DNA from: Anaerolineae bacterium
GTDB taxonomy: Bacteria; Chloroflexota; Anaerolineae; J036; Brachytrichaceae
DNA: 61,441 nt
Direction: 5' to 3'
Assembly: GCA_947476335.1 (NCBI GenBank)
Contig: CANJQH010000011.1
Location: forward strand, 1-61,441
Shown here: piece by piece, positions 1-8,787 of the stretch
Layout: each line of letters begins with the position of its first letter
How positions within the stretch are numbered: position 1 is the stretch's first letter
Notes under the pieces: model-generated
What the model was told of the DNA's origin: nothing
Database searches by the model: none
What the model saw: the letters and a program-made list of their open reading frames with translations, nothing else
Made by a program: the position numbers and the translations under genes

Positions 1-273
1 GCAGCGATGCGCGGTCGCGGATGCGCGCCCTCTGGGATTTACGGGGCGCCCGGACCGAGGGTCCGCACAGGGGCAGCGTCTTTTCCGCGGAACATGAGCG
101 CCGGAGGCGCGGTCCACCGCGGCAGACCAGCAGCCAGCCCCGGAGGGGCGACGCTGCCCCAGCCCGGGGCGGAGCACCGCAGGTGCGCAAGCCCCGGGTG
201 GTGACGGCGGCGCAGCGATGCGCGGTCGAAATTCACCCCAAACGACAAACGGCGGCGGCGGTCACCGCCGGCA
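1..273. repeat. GC-rich dispersed repeat, family D copy 1
   Basis: No credible gene lies here. A core around 85-135, read on the minus strand, shares the motif CTGGTCTGCCGCGGTGGACC and much flanking sequence with 44428-44580. The 16-base word GCAGCGATGCGCGGTC occurs at 1-16 and again at 212-227, so the segment between could be an inserted unit with a direct repeat at each side. The window begins inside the first word, so the left boundary cannot be seen. The repeat directly precedes the transporter remnant and may have truncated it. Confidence 0.55.
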
Positions 274-496
274 GTGCTCGCTCTCGTAGCCTTGTCGCTG
301 TTGTGTACGAGTTTGGCCTACCTGATCTTCTTTCGGCTGGTGCGCAGCGCCGGCCCGGGCCGCACCAGCCTGGTGACTTTTCTCGTGCCCGGTTTCAGCG
401 TTCTATGGGGCGTCGTTTTTTTGCGAACCCCTCAACGCAGCAATGCTGATCGGCTTGTCCCTTATCCTCGGCGCCGTGAAGTTGATCACACGCTAA
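274..496 (+). pseudogene. EamA/DMT-family transporter, C-terminal remnant with frameshift
   Basis: The frame reads as the last two or three membrane helices of a drug/metabolite transporter: a helix around LALVALSLLCTSLAYLIFF, then the conserved RSAGPGRTSLVTFLVPGFSV and a helix ending GVVFL. At about 417-423 a run of seven T bases breaks the frame. Removing one T continues into EPLNAAMLIGLSLILGAV and a stop at 494-496, the normal EamA ending. The N-terminal eight or so helices are absent, replaced by the GC-rich repeat upstream. The loss is therefore both a 5-prime truncation and a frameshift. A sequencing error in the T run could explain the frameshift but not the missing first part. Confidence 0.8.
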
Positions 497-523
497 GGTC
501 CGGCATGCGGAAGAGACTCGCAT

Positions 524-2542
524 CTACGAACTTTTCTCCGCAATCTCCACATACTCCTGCCGCAGCACCGCTTCGTCCGGTACGCCGAAGCGCGCCAGCA
601 TCTTCGCGATCGACGCCGCCTTGCGCTCAGCATCGCGCAGGCTCCACGTGCGGCTTTTGATTTCCAGGAAGCTGCCATCCTGCGCAGGCTCGATCATGCG
701 ATCGATGTTGATGAACATCGGCTCGTCCTCATACATCACTTCCCAGCGCAGGCGATCCTTCTCGATCGTCGTCTCACGCTCCGGCCGGAAATACTCTCGG
801 TAAAACCGCAGGCTGCGGTCTGCCGCCGAAAAGTAGCGCACGCGCGAAAGCAGAATCGAATGCGCAAATTCGCGCTCAGTCTGCCCACTGACGAGCGTAA
901 GTCGGTAGCGCGAACCCGTCACTTTGCCCTGTGCGTCGATGGTCACGTCCTCCCGATACCGCAGGCGTGATTCCTCGTTCTCGAAGTAGAAGTACGTGTC
1001 GTACTGCCGATAATGCACGTGCCGCACAATCTGGAAATTCGGATCACCTTCGATGGCGGCCTTGATCGCCGCAGCATCAACGCCGCGCGCCTTGACCTGC
1101 ACTTCGAAGGCTTCCTGCTGCTGCACACCGCCAATGGCAGCCAGCTTGCGCAGTACATCGCCCTCACGCTCGGCCAGGAAAGCATGAATCTGTGCGGCGA
1201 CGGCGTCTGCCTCGGCGCGCACCGCAGCTTCATCGAGCGTCAGCAGCGTGTGCTCGCGCATCAGGCAGCGGCCGTTGACGAAGACGTCGCGCACGTCGGC
1301 CGCCTTCGAGCTATACACGATCTGCGTGTAAATGGCGCCACCTGCGGTGTCGAGTGCAGAGAATTGCGGCGTGCTGTGCAGCTTCGTCAGATCAAGCACG
1401 ATCACGTCAGCGCGCTTGCCACTTTCGAGCGAACCAGTGATGCCGCCGATATGCAGCGCGCGCGCACCACCCAGCGTCGCCATATGCAGCGCCGTGCGCG
1501 ACGGAATCGCCAGCGGGTTGCGCGTGCTGCCCTTCGCCAGCAAAGATACCGTGCGCATCTCCTCGAAATGATCGAGATCGTTGTTGCTGGCCGGGCCGTC
1601 CGTGCCGATGCCGGTCATCACGCCCACTTCCAACATGCCCACAGCATCAGCAATGCCGCTGGCCAGCTTGAGGTTCGCCTGCGGATTGTGGCTGATGCTG
1701 GCGCCAGCGTTTTTCAGCACACGCATATCGTTGCGATCGATCCACACACAGTGTGCGCAGATCGTGCGGGCTTCAAGTACCCCGTTCTTCTTGATCCAGT
1801 TCACCGAGCTCATGCCGTGCAGACGTTTGCAGTCGTCAGCTTCGGCTTCGGTTTCATCAATGTGAATGTGCAGCGGCACATCGTGGCGCTTGGCAATCTC
1901 GGCACAGGCTTGCAACAGCTCACCGCTGCAGGTGTACGGCGCGTGCGGCGCAATTACCGGCACGATCAACGGATGCAACTTCCACTTCTCAATGAACTTC
2001 TCCACAAAGCCCAGGCTCTCGTCCGACGAAGCAGCATCCGGCGTCGGAAACTGCATGATGGACTGGCTGCACAGCGCACGCAGACCAATGTCGGCCAGCG
2101 TCTGCGCAACGGCATCCTCGAAGTAATACATGTCGTTCGCACAGGTGACGCCGCTGCGAATGAGTTCGGCCGCCGCCAGCCGCGTCCCCAGCCGCACAAA
2201 CTCTGGCGAAACAAACTTGCGCTCGACTGGCAGCATGTAGCCGTACAGCCACACATCCAGCCGCAAATCATCAGCCAGGCCACGCAACAGCGTCATCGGC
2301 AGATGCGTGTGCGTGTTGATCAGACCCGGCATGATCGCGCAACCGCGACAATCCACAATCTGCTCAGCTCGATAGCGCGCAGCGATCGCTTCGGCGCTTC
2401 CAGCTGCGACGATCACATCGTCACGAATCGCGACGGAACCACGGCTGTAATGGGTATAGGCGTCGTCCATGCAAAGAACGAAGCCGTCAGCGAGGATCAG
2501 GTCGACGCTCTCACGGGCGTCGCCGTTGGCAGTGGCGCTCAT
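524..2542 (-). CDS. MtaD-like amidohydrolase fused to a CYTH-like domain
   Basis: Residues 1 to about 465 match the SAH/MTA deaminase group of metal-dependent amidohydrolases. The first metal motif is THTH (78-80), followed by HIHIDET (about 230), a later HC, SHNPQANLKL and GTDGPASNNDLD, the typical deaminase signature with the metal Asp. From about 470 a second domain resembles CYTH/triphosphate tunnel enzymes: FEVQVKAR at its start, RLRYRED, then ERDRLRW-like strands and FLEIKSRTWS. Family knowledge suggests deamination of S-adenosylhomocysteine or methylthioadenosine; the role of the tail is unknown. A TTG at 2560 would add six residues, but ATG 2542 begins the recognisable protein. A TATAAC box ends only six bases upstream of it, suggesting a leaderless or very short-leader message. 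Monocistronic, divergent from the FHA regulator. Confidence 0.82.
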   Translation of the reverse strand: MSATANGDARESVDLILADGFVLCMDDAYTHYSRGSVAIRDDVIVAAGSAEAIAARYRAEQIVDCRGCAIMPGLINTHTHLPMTLLRGLADDLRLDVWLYGYMLPVERKFVSPEFVRLGTRLAAAELIRSGVTCANDMYYFEDAVAQTLADIGLRALCSQSIMQFPTPDAASSDESLGFVEKFIEKWKLHPLIVPVIAPHAPYTCSGELLQACAEIAKRHDVPLHIHIDETEAEADDCKRLHGMSSVNWIKKNGVLEARTICAHCVWIDRNDMRVLKNAGASISHNPQANLKLASGIADAVGMLEVGVMTGIGTDGPASNNDLDHFEEMRTVSLLAKGSTRNPLAIPSRTALHMATLGGARALHIGGITGSLESGKRADVIVLDLTKLHSTPQFSALDTAGGAIYTQIVYSSKAADVRDVFVNGRCLMREHTLLTLDEAAVRAEADAVAAQIHAFLAEREGDVLRKLAAIGGVQQQEAFEVQVKARGVDAAAIKAAIEGDPNFQIVRHVHYRQYDTYFYFENEESRLRYREDVTIDAQGKVTGSRYRLTLVSGQTEREFAHSILLSRVRYFSAADRSLRFYREYFRPERETTIEKDRLRWEVMYEDEPMFINIDRMIEPAQDGSFLEIKSRTWSLRDAERKAASIAKMLARFGVPDEAVLRQEYVEIAEKSS

Positions 2543-2548
2543 GTCGAA

Positions 2549-2557
2549 GTTATAGCA
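2549..2557 (-). promoter_or_regulatory. Extended -10 box of the deaminase-CYTH gene
   Basis: On the minus strand the sequence reads TGCTATAAC, an extended -10 (TGn plus TATAAC), ending six bases before the ATG at 2542. No Shine-Dalgarno sequence fits between. A TTGCAC lies 14 bases further upstream, which is shorter than the usual -35 spacing. The start of transcription is expected at or next to the start codon. Confidence 0.5.
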
Positions 2558-2620
2558 CAAGGGAAACAGTGCAACTTTCGTCGGATTCGTCAGACTTAGA
2601 TATCGATTAGAATATGCTCT

Positions 2621-3373
2621 ATGGCTCCGGAGTCGGTCCCCTCATTACAAGCAGCATTTCTGCAATCCAACGTCACGCCCAACGAACGAATTATTCTGCG
2701 GACGACGGTGGTGAAAATAGGCCGCTCGGTGTCGGCGCCGTATGACATCCTGATTCGAGCCGACGATGTCCAATCATCACGTGAGCACGCTACCCTGACG
2801 CTCGAAACCGGCCAGTGGTATCTGGAAGACGAGAGCCGCAATGGCACTGTCGTCAGCGGCAAAGTCGTCAACCGCACCAAATTGGCTCTGCATGGCAATG
2901 ACCGCATCCAGATCGGCTCCAGCTTCGACTACACACTCAAATTAATCGTCGAAACATCGGCGTCGGGCAACACACTCGACGGCGGTTCGCGCAGTGTAAA
3001 CGGCATCGCCGCAATCCCGCCAATGGTGCCGGTGGCGCCAGCAGCCGAACCGCAACCGCCGCGGCAATCTGGTATTTGGATCAGCCCAAGCGCCGTCATC
3101 TGGCGCGATGGCGAACGCCTGCCGATCAGCCTTTCGCGTACCGAATACCGTCTGCTGAAATATCTTTCGCATCACGTCGGCGACGTCTGCGAATATGACG
3201 ACGTCATCAATGCAGTCTGGGGCGGCATGCGCGACAAAGACAGCCTGCACGAACTCATTTATCGTGTGCGCCGCAAGATTGAGCCGAATCCATCCATGCC
3301 GCGCTATCTTGTGATCCGCTCCGGCATCGGCGTCGTCTTCTTCCCCACAGGCATCGTCCTGCAGCCGGAATAA
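2621..3373 (+). CDS. FHA-domain winged-helix transcriptional regulator
   Basis: A 250-residue protein. Residues about 25-110 form an FHA phosphopeptide-binding domain, with the diagnostic IGRS, SSREHATL and LEDESRNGT. After a proline- and alanine-rich linker, residues about 150-245 form an OmpR/PhoB-type winged helix (RLPISLSRTEYRLLKYL, then the recognition region HELIYRVRRKIEP and the wing IRSGIGVVF). There is no receiver domain, so the inferred input is a phosphothreonine protein, probably from a Ser/Thr kinase signal, and the output is DNA binding. It is divergent from the deaminase-CYTH gene with about 80 bases between starts and could control it; this is inference from position only. Confidence 0.88.
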   Translation: MAPESVPSLQAAFLQSNVTPNERIILRTTVVKIGRSVSAPYDILIRADDVQSSREHATLTLETGQWYLEDESRNGTVVSGKVVNRTKLALHGNDRIQIGSSFDYTLKLIVETSASGNTLDGGSRSVNGIAAIPPMVPVAPAAEPQPPRQSGIWISPSAVIWRDGERLPISLSRTEYRLLKYLSHHVGDVCEYDDVINAVWGGMRDKDSLHELIYRVRRKIEPNPSMPRYLVIRSGIGVVFFPTGIVLQPE

Positions 3374-3596
3374 ACTCAGCGCTGAAAGCGCATCAAGGGC
3401 GATCGCACACGGCACGATACTCTCAGGCTTTTCATGCCCCGTCAGCTGAACGAATTACGCCGCTTACAAGGGCTGAAAGCGCTCTTACGGGGCATGAAAC
3501 ACCCCTTGACAAGGCTACGGATTTCGCCAATCTTGTGCGCCCGCAACAACGGAACACCCTTGTTGAGCTCGCATCGGCGAATCCACAGCCTTGTGT
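3374..3596. repeat. Intergenic inverted repeat between convergent genes
   Basis: Perfect 13-base arms TTTCATGCCCCGT (3430-3442) and its complement (3487-3499) enclose 44 bases that contain further short complementarity. The word GCTGAAAGCGC is repeated directly at 3381-3391 and 3472-3482. The position, 3-prime of the FHA gene and before the RNase J terminator, would allow a transcript-ending structure, but no U run follows. It may instead be a decayed mobile repeat. Confidence 0.5.
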
Positions 3597-3632
3597 AAAA
3601 AAACGCCCCTCTTTCGAAGGGAGAGGGGCGTT
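3597..3632 (-). terminator. Rho-independent terminator of the RNase J gene
   Basis: Read on the minus strand: AACGCCCCTC and its complement form a stem around a short CTTCGAA-type loop, and the stem is followed directly by seven T residues. It starts about 50 bases after the RNase J stop codon. Stem strength, short loop and U tract make this a textbook intrinsic terminator. Confidence 0.9.
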
Positions 3633-3684
3633 AGAGCCTGCTTCGAGGGCGCTCTGCCTCTCTGTTCAGACTCTTTACTCCGAC

Positions 3685-5331
3685 CTACGCCACCACCGGG
3701 ATCAGCACCGGCTTGCGCTTGGTCTCCGCGTAGATCGTCCGGCTGAGCGCATCGGCCATGCGCTGACGCACGGTGTCTTCGCTCGTCGCCGGCCCGATTT
3801 CTGATAGCGCTGCCACAATCTCAGAAGCGAGCTGCTGAATCAGCGACTCTGATTCCCTCAGGTACACAAAGCCACGCGTGATGATCTCCGGCGGGCCGCT
3901 CAGTTTGCCATCCGCACCGCGCCGCGCCACAGCAACGACAAAGCCATCCCGCGCAAGCACCTCGCGGTCGCGCAGCACAGCCGGGCCAATGTCGCCCACA
4001 CCGCTGCCGTCCACGAACACGTAGCCGCCGGGCAAACGGTCCAGTTGCCTCGCCCCGTCGGCACCAAACTCGATCGGTGTGCCGTTCTCCACCACAAACA
4101 CGCGATCCGCCTGCATGCCAATATCCTGCGCCAGCTGCGCGTGCGCCTTCAGCATGCGCAGCTCGCCATGGATCGGCACGAAATACTTCGGCCGCACCAG
4201 GCTCAACAACAGCTTCTGCTCTTCCTGACAGGCATGCCCAGACACGTGCACGCGCGCAATCGGGTCGTATTTAACAATCGCCCCCTTCTGGAAAAGACGG
4301 TTGATGATGCGATGAATGTACTCTTCGTTGCCCGGGATCGGATGCGCCGAAAGCACGATCGTGTCGCCGGGTTCGACGTTGATGATCTGATGCCGACCAA
4401 CCGCCATGCGCCCGAGCACCGCGCTCGGCTCGCCCTGCGTGCCTGTGGCCATGATCGCCACCTTGTACGCCGGCATGCGCACCGCTTCCTCCAGCTTCAC
4501 CAGCATGCCGTCTGGAATGTCGAGATAGCCCATCTTCTGTGCCATCTTGACGTTTTCCTGCATGCTCGTGCCGGCCAACGCCAGCTTGCGCTCATACAAA
4601 TGGCACACATTCACCACCTGCTGTACGCGCGAGATCAGCGATGCAAATGTCGCCACGATGATGCGGCCCTCGGCATCGCGAAAAATGTGCTCGAACTCCG
4701 GCTCAATTTCGCGTTCGCTCGACGTGTGGCCAGGCACCTCGGCATTTGTGCTGTCCGAGAACAGCGCCAACACACCACGGTTGGCAAATTCGGCCAGCTT
4801 GCCAAAATTGCTCGGCTTGCCATCCACCGGCGTATGGTCGAACTTGAAGTCACCACTATGTACCACCAGACCAGCCGGCGTCTCAATCGCCAGACCTACG
4901 TTATCCGGAATGCTGTGGCACATGCGAAACGTCTCGACCTTGAACGGCGCCACTTCAAACGCACCGTCTACCGGCACCGTGAACAGCTTCGTCCTGTCGA
5001 GCAGGCGCGCTTCCTTCAGCTTAACCTCAATAAGGCCGCGCGTAAGTGGAGTCGCGTAGATGGGCGCATCAGGAAATTCACGCACCACGTGTTGAATCGC
5101 CCCGATGTGGTCTTCATGACCATGGGTGATCACGATGGCGCGCACCCAGTCTTTTTTGTCTTTCAGATAACCAAAATCCGGAATGACGGCATCGATGCCG
5201 TGCATATCTGATTCGGGGAACATCACGCCGGCGTCGACGATCAGGATGTTCTTCCCGTATTCGAACGCCATCATATTCTTACCGACCTCACCGAGGCCGC
5301 CGAGCGGAATCCATTTAACAGTTTGAGCCAT
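3685..5331 (-). CDS. rnj: Ribonuclease J
   Basis: A 548-residue metallo-beta-lactamase/beta-CASP ribonuclease. The zinc motif HGHEDHIG is at residues 70-77, with later motif SGDFKFDHTPVD, the beta-CASP region containing SDSTNAEVPG, and HVSGHA. RNase J acts as a 5-prime exonuclease and endonuclease in mRNA turnover and rRNA maturation. Length is normal for the family. ATG 5331 gives the usual KWIPLGGLGEVGKNM beginning. The gene ends in a strong terminator and is probably transcribed alone, since 163 bases containing an inverted repeat separate it from the carboxyltransferase gene upstream. Confidence 0.96.
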   Translation of the reverse strand: MAQTVKWIPLGGLGEVGKNMMAFEYGKNILIVDAGVMFPESDMHGIDAVIPDFGYLKDKKDWVRAIVITHGHEDHIGAIQHVVREFPDAPIYATPLTRGLIEVKLKEARLLDRTKLFTVPVDGAFEVAPFKVETFRMCHSIPDNVGLAIETPAGLVVHSGDFKFDHTPVDGKPSNFGKLAEFANRGVLALFSDSTNAEVPGHTSSEREIEPEFEHIFRDAEGRIIVATFASLISRVQQVVNVCHLYERKLALAGTSMQENVKMAQKMGYLDIPDGMLVKLEEAVRMPAYKVAIMATGTQGEPSAVLGRMAVGRHQIINVEPGDTIVLSAHPIPGNEEYIHRIINRLFQKGAIVKYDPIARVHVSGHACQEEQKLLLSLVRPKYFVPIHGELRMLKAHAQLAQDIGMQADRVFVVENGTPIEFGADGARQLDRLPGGYVFVDGSGVGDIGPAVLRDREVLARDGFVVAVARRGADGKLSGPPEIITRGFVYLRESESLIQQLASEIVAALSEIGPATSEDTVRQRMADALSRTIYAETKRKPVLIPVVA

Positions 5332-5339
5332 TGATTAGT

Positions 5340-5480
5340 ACCGAGTTCCGAGCTTCGAAAAAATTTCCGCGTTCCGGGATCCGAGTGTTATTTCCAGTTC
5401 GATATGAATAACGAACGACGAGCGCCTGCGGCAATTCTCGGCACTCGGAACCCGGAACTTTTCTCGGTAATCGGAACGCG
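5340..5480. repeat. Imperfect inverted repeat with CCGAGT / ACTCGG words
   Basis: The gap between the RNase J and carboxyltransferase genes holds GTTCCGGGATCCGAGTG near 5374 and its near-complement CACTCGGAACCCGGAAC near 5441, plus further copies of CCGAGTTCCGAG-like and AATCGGAACGCGG-like words. The short repeat at 51218-51266 uses the same GCCGAGT/ACTCGGC vocabulary, so both may belong to one palindromic family. No gene is visible. Confidence 0.5.
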
Positions 5481-5494
5481 GTAATCGAAACTTT

Positions 5495-7042
5495 TTAGAG
5501 GGGAATATTCCCGTGTTTGCGCGGCGGGTTGCTGTCGCGCTTGTTTTTAAGCATTTGCAGGGCGTTGATGAGCCGTGGGCGCGTATCGTGCGGCTCGATG
5601 ACGCCGTCGATGAAACCGCGCGACGCAGCGACGTACGGATTGGCCCACTCATCAGTGTATTCCTGCACAAGTTCGGCCTTGCGTGCGACGGGGTCTTCGG
5701 CGTTCGCCAGCTCGCGCCGATACAGAATATTCACCGCGCCGTCGGCGCCCATCACCGCCAGCTCAGCCGATGGCCAGGCCAGCGCCAGGTCGCCGCGCGT
5801 GGCGCGCGGACTCAGCACGCAGAACGCGCCGCCATACGCCTTGCGCGTCACAATGTTGATCTTCGGCACCGTTGCCTCACAGTACGCATAAAGCAGCTTG
5901 GCACCGTGGCGAATGATGCCGCCATGCTCCTGGCCCACACCAGGCAAAAAGCCCGGCACATCCTCGAAGGTCACGATCGGGATGTTGAAGCAGTCGCAGA
6001 AACGCACGAAACGCGCGCCCTTCGCACTGGCGTTGATGTCCAACACGCCCGCCAGCACCGCCGGCTGATTCGCCAGTATGCCCACCGACTGGCCCCCCAG
6101 CCGCGCAAAGCCCACAATCAGATTCTGTGCGTAATGCTCGTGCACCTCAAAGAAGCGCCCATCATCGACCACGCTGGTGATGATCTCTTTCATGTCGTAC
6201 GGCTTGTTCGGATTGTCCGGCACGATGCTGTCAAGCTTTTCATCTGTGCGCAGCGGATCGTCCTTCGTCTGCACTCGCGGCGCCTCTTCCATGTTATTGG
6301 AGGGCAGATAGCTCAGCAGCATGCGAATCATGTACAGACAATCGCCTTCGCTGTCCGTCGCAAAATGCGCCACGCCGCTCGTGCTGTTGTGCACCATCGC
6401 ACCACCAAGCGTCTCGAAGCTGACGTCTTCGTGCGTCACGGCTTTGACTACATCCGGCCCGGTGACAAACATGTGACTGGTGTTCTTCACCATAAAAATG
6501 AAGTCCGTCAGCGCCGGCGAATACACGGCACCACCCGCGCAGGGGCCCATGATCGCGCTGATCTGCGGCACCACACCGCTCGACATTGTGTTGCGCAGGA
6601 AAATTTCCGAATACCCGACCAGCGACATCAGCCCTTCCTGAATGCGCGCACCACCGCTATCGTTCAACCCGATCAGCGGCGCACCATTCTTCAGCGCCAT
6701 GTCCTGAATCTTCGTGATCTTGGCCGCATGCGCCGATCCAAGGCTGCCGCCCATGATCGTGAAGTCCTGTGAATATACATACACCAGCCGCCCGTCGATG
6801 GTGCCCCACCCAGTCACCACACCGTCCGTCAGCAAATGCTGTCCAGACATGCCAATGCCGGCGCGACTGTTGGTGACGAAGGCGTCAACCTCATGAAACG
6901 ACCCAGGGTCGAGAAGCAGGTCGAGCCGCTCACGCGCAGTGAGCCGCCCCTTGGCGCGATGCGCCTTCAGTTTGCTTTCGCCACCACCCAACTGGGATTC
7001 GGCTCGTAGTTCGCGAAGCTTGTCTGTCTTGTGATTGGACAT
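5495..7042 (-). CDS. Acyl-CoA carboxylase carboxyltransferase (beta) subunit
   Basis: A 515-residue biotin-dependent carboxyltransferase of the PccB/MmdA type. Visible landmarks are KGRLTARERLDLLLDPGSF near the start, the first oxyanion region NDSGGARIQEG, and GPCAGGAVYSPALTDF. The second half has FEDVPGFLPGVGQEHGGIIRHGAK and KAYGGAFCVL. The enzyme transfers carboxylate from biotin to propionyl-CoA or another short acyl-CoA; the exact substrate cannot be read from sequence. I chose ATG 7042 (MSNHKTDKLREL); an upstream extension to 7111 has no family similarity. The biotin carboxylase and biotin carrier partners are not in this window. Confidence 0.9.
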   Translation of the reverse strand: MSNHKTDKLRELRAESQLGGGESKLKAHRAKGRLTARERLDLLLDPGSFHEVDAFVTNSRAGIGMSGQHLLTDGVVTGWGTIDGRLVYVYSQDFTIMGGSLGSAHAAKITKIQDMALKNGAPLIGLNDSGGARIQEGLMSLVGYSEIFLRNTMSSGVVPQISAIMGPCAGGAVYSPALTDFIFMVKNTSHMFVTGPDVVKAVTHEDVSFETLGGAMVHNSTSGVAHFATDSEGDCLYMIRMLLSYLPSNNMEEAPRVQTKDDPLRTDEKLDSIVPDNPNKPYDMKEIITSVVDDGRFFEVHEHYAQNLIVGFARLGGQSVGILANQPAVLAGVLDINASAKGARFVRFCDCFNIPIVTFEDVPGFLPGVGQEHGGIIRHGAKLLYAYCEATVPKINIVTRKAYGGAFCVLSPRATRGDLALAWPSAELAVMGADGAVNILYRRELANAEDPVARKAELVQEYTDEWANPYVAASRGFIDGVIEPHDTRPRLINALQMLKNKRDSNPPRKHGNIPL

Positions 7043-7258
7043 GAGATAACTTAAATTCGCAGCGCGTCCAAGCGCTGATGACATGCAATGAATCACGACC
7101 GATGGTAACACGACGGGAAGAGCAACGGGCAGCGAGCAAGAAACCAGATTTGCCGACCGCTGTCTTTCATCCGTTCACGACCTCAAATCGACAAAACAAA
7201 GCAAGATAACCAATCTGGTTAAAGAGTCAGAAGCGTGCACACAACGTCGCACAATTCG

Positions 7259-7714
7259 CTACTTCCGAATCCACACCAGCACTTCCTCTGCGTGACCTTC
7301 AGGTTTGACTTTTTCCCAGGCCTGCTCAACACAACCATCCGCACCGACCACAAAAGTACTGCGCTGAATGCCCATGTATTTTTTGCCGTACATGCTCTTC
7401 TCAATCCACACGCCGTAGCGTTCCGCCAGCGTATGGTCGACATCAGCAAGCAGCGGGAAATTAAATCCGTATTTATTTGCGAAGCGCAGTTTGGATTTCG
7501 CATCGAGAATGCTCACACCAAAAACACGCACGCCCGCAGCGTCAAAGGCGGCAAGGTTGTCGCGAAAACCACACGCTTCGGCCGTACAGCCGGAGGTGTC
7601 GTCCTTCGGATAAAAGAAAAGTACATATCGCTGTCCGTGCAAATCCGCCGAACGAACGGGGCCAACGCTGGACTCGAGCGCAAATTCGGGGGCGGTATCG
7701 CCGATTTTCATCAT
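7259..7714 (-). CDS. bcp: Thioredoxin-dependent peroxiredoxin, BCP/PrxQ type
   Basis: A 151-residue thiol peroxidase. The peroxidatic cysteine is C43 in FFYPKDDTSGCTAEACGF, with a second cysteine five residues later (C48), the arrangement of atypical two-cysteine BCP enzymes. DAKSKLRFANKYGFNFPLL and GIQRSTFVV are also typical. It reduces hydrogen peroxide and organic peroxides in the cytoplasm using thioredoxin. Its ATG overlaps the stop of the upstream DUF697 gene (ATGA), so the two are translationally coupled. Confidence 0.95.
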   Translation of the reverse strand: MMKIGDTAPEFALESSVGPVRSADLHGQRYVLFFYPKDDTSGCTAEACGFRDNLAAFDAAGVRVFGVSILDAKSKLRFANKYGFNFPLLADVDHTLAERYGVWIEKSMYGKKYMGIQRSTFVVGADGCVEQAWEKVKPEGHAEEVLVWIRK

Positions 7715-8781
7715 GATGAACTTGTAGACCCCTGTTCAGAACCGGATCGCGCGCTGCGTCGTAACGGCAGCTTCTCCGACGCCCGCGCAGCAAGCGTACG
7801 CGCGATGGCTTTGCCCCGCGACAACGCCTGCTCATATACTTCGCGCAACGCGGCGCGGTTCAGTCGCTCACCATAAGCGCACCAGCGACGCACTGCCTCA
7901 CCCGTGGCATACGTGCCGGCAAACGACACAGCCACCTTCGGCAAAATTCCCAGACCGGGCAACAGGCCAATCAATCCACGCGCTATCTGGCGGAACAAAA
8001 ACCCACCGCCAACCACAGCCGCCAGCTGCGGCATGATCGTACGGAAATCGGAGGTCAGCCCCATGCTCAACGCAATCTTGTACGCCAGAATCGCCTGGTT
8101 TTTCGTCAGAATCACGATGTCGGCCACGTTGAGCGGCAGACCAGTGAGCGGGTTGATCGCCAGCACGCCGGCGCCAAGGCTGTACGCCGCGTTCGTAAAC
8201 GCCACATCTTCGATCAATGCCGAAGAAACGGTGTGGCGGAACGCCGGCAGATGCCGCGCCAGTCCTACGTCGTCGAGCGCCTTGAGCGCACGCACCCCGC
8301 GCACAATGGCGTGTGTCGCCGCTTCGTCGTCGAGCGTGCCATCAATCGTCGGCAACACAACGACGCTCGCCAGCTTCCATTTCGCATGCAGCGTGGATTC
8401 AGAAACTTCTCCACCCAGCGCACAGACGAGTGCAGGAATGTGCTGCGCTTCCAGCTCCCGCAACAAATCCAGCTCCCGCAACGCATCGCCCTCGGCAGGT
8501 ACCAGCAGCACAACGATGTCGGCCAGTGCCAGCGCGTTTTTTTCGTTCAACGGCAGGCTGATCGCCGCACTCGACGGCGGAATGTCATGGTCGCGCTCCC
8601 CGCGATACAGCAGCGAGACGAGATGATCAGCCAGCACGGTGTCTCGGCTGGTGACGGCGAAGATGAACTGCGTTTCGGCAACGTTGCGAATGGCGCGCAC
8701 ATCCACTTCGCGCAATACGTCGAGGATGTGGCCAAAGCCGCCGAATGCGTTCAGGGGTTCCAGCGGCGATTTCGACGCCAC
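7711..8781 (-). CDS. DUF697/YcjF-like protein with degenerate GTPase half
   Basis: A 356-residue protein starting at GTG 8781. The first half looks like a Ras-like GTPase fold: hydrophobic strands FIFAVTSRDTVLADHL and ADIVVLLVPAEGDALREL. The expected GxxxxGK(S/T) P-loop is missing, so nucleotide binding is doubtful. The second half, from about residue 195, resembles DUF697, with INPLTGLPLNVADIVILTKN and a glycine-rich hydrophobic segment GLIGLLPGLGILPKVAVSF that could be membrane-associated. Function is unknown; DUF697 proteins commonly pair with envelope or stress-linked GTPases. The downstream peroxiredoxin is coupled to it. A clear promoter puts the predicted transcription start on the GTG. 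Confidence 0.72.
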   Translation of the reverse strand: MASKSPLEPLNAFGGFGHILDVLREVDVRAIRNVAETQFIFAVTSRDTVLADHLVSLLYRGERDHDIPPSSAAISLPLNEKNALALADIVVLLVPAEGDALRELDLLRELEAQHIPALVCALGGEVSESTLHAKWKLASVVVLPTIDGTLDDEAATHAIVRGVRALKALDDVGLARHLPAFRHTVSSALIEDVAFTNAAYSLGAGVLAINPLTGLPLNVADIVILTKNQAILAYKIALSMGLTSDFRTIMPQLAAVVGGGFLFRQIARGLIGLLPGLGILPKVAVSFAGTYATGEAVRRWCAYGERLNRAALREVYEQALSRGKAIARTLAARASEKLPLRRSARSGSEQGSTSSS

Positions 8782-8787
8782 TTGTTA

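Noticed and set aside
1013-2599. A 528-codon open frame on the + strand opposite the deaminase-CYTH gene
   Set aside because: Arg/His/Gln-rich translation without motifs, fully antisense to a gene with clear metal-binding motifs; a shadow of GC-rich codon use.
3506-3535. TTGACA at 3506 as a + strand promoter
   Set aside because: No -10 of acceptable quality at the right spacing and no gene downstream on the + strand.
7142-7220. AACCAGATT / AATCTGGTT arms upstream of the peroxiredoxin stop as a repeat element
   Set aside because: Only nine bases each, 60 bases apart, with no second copy; too weak.
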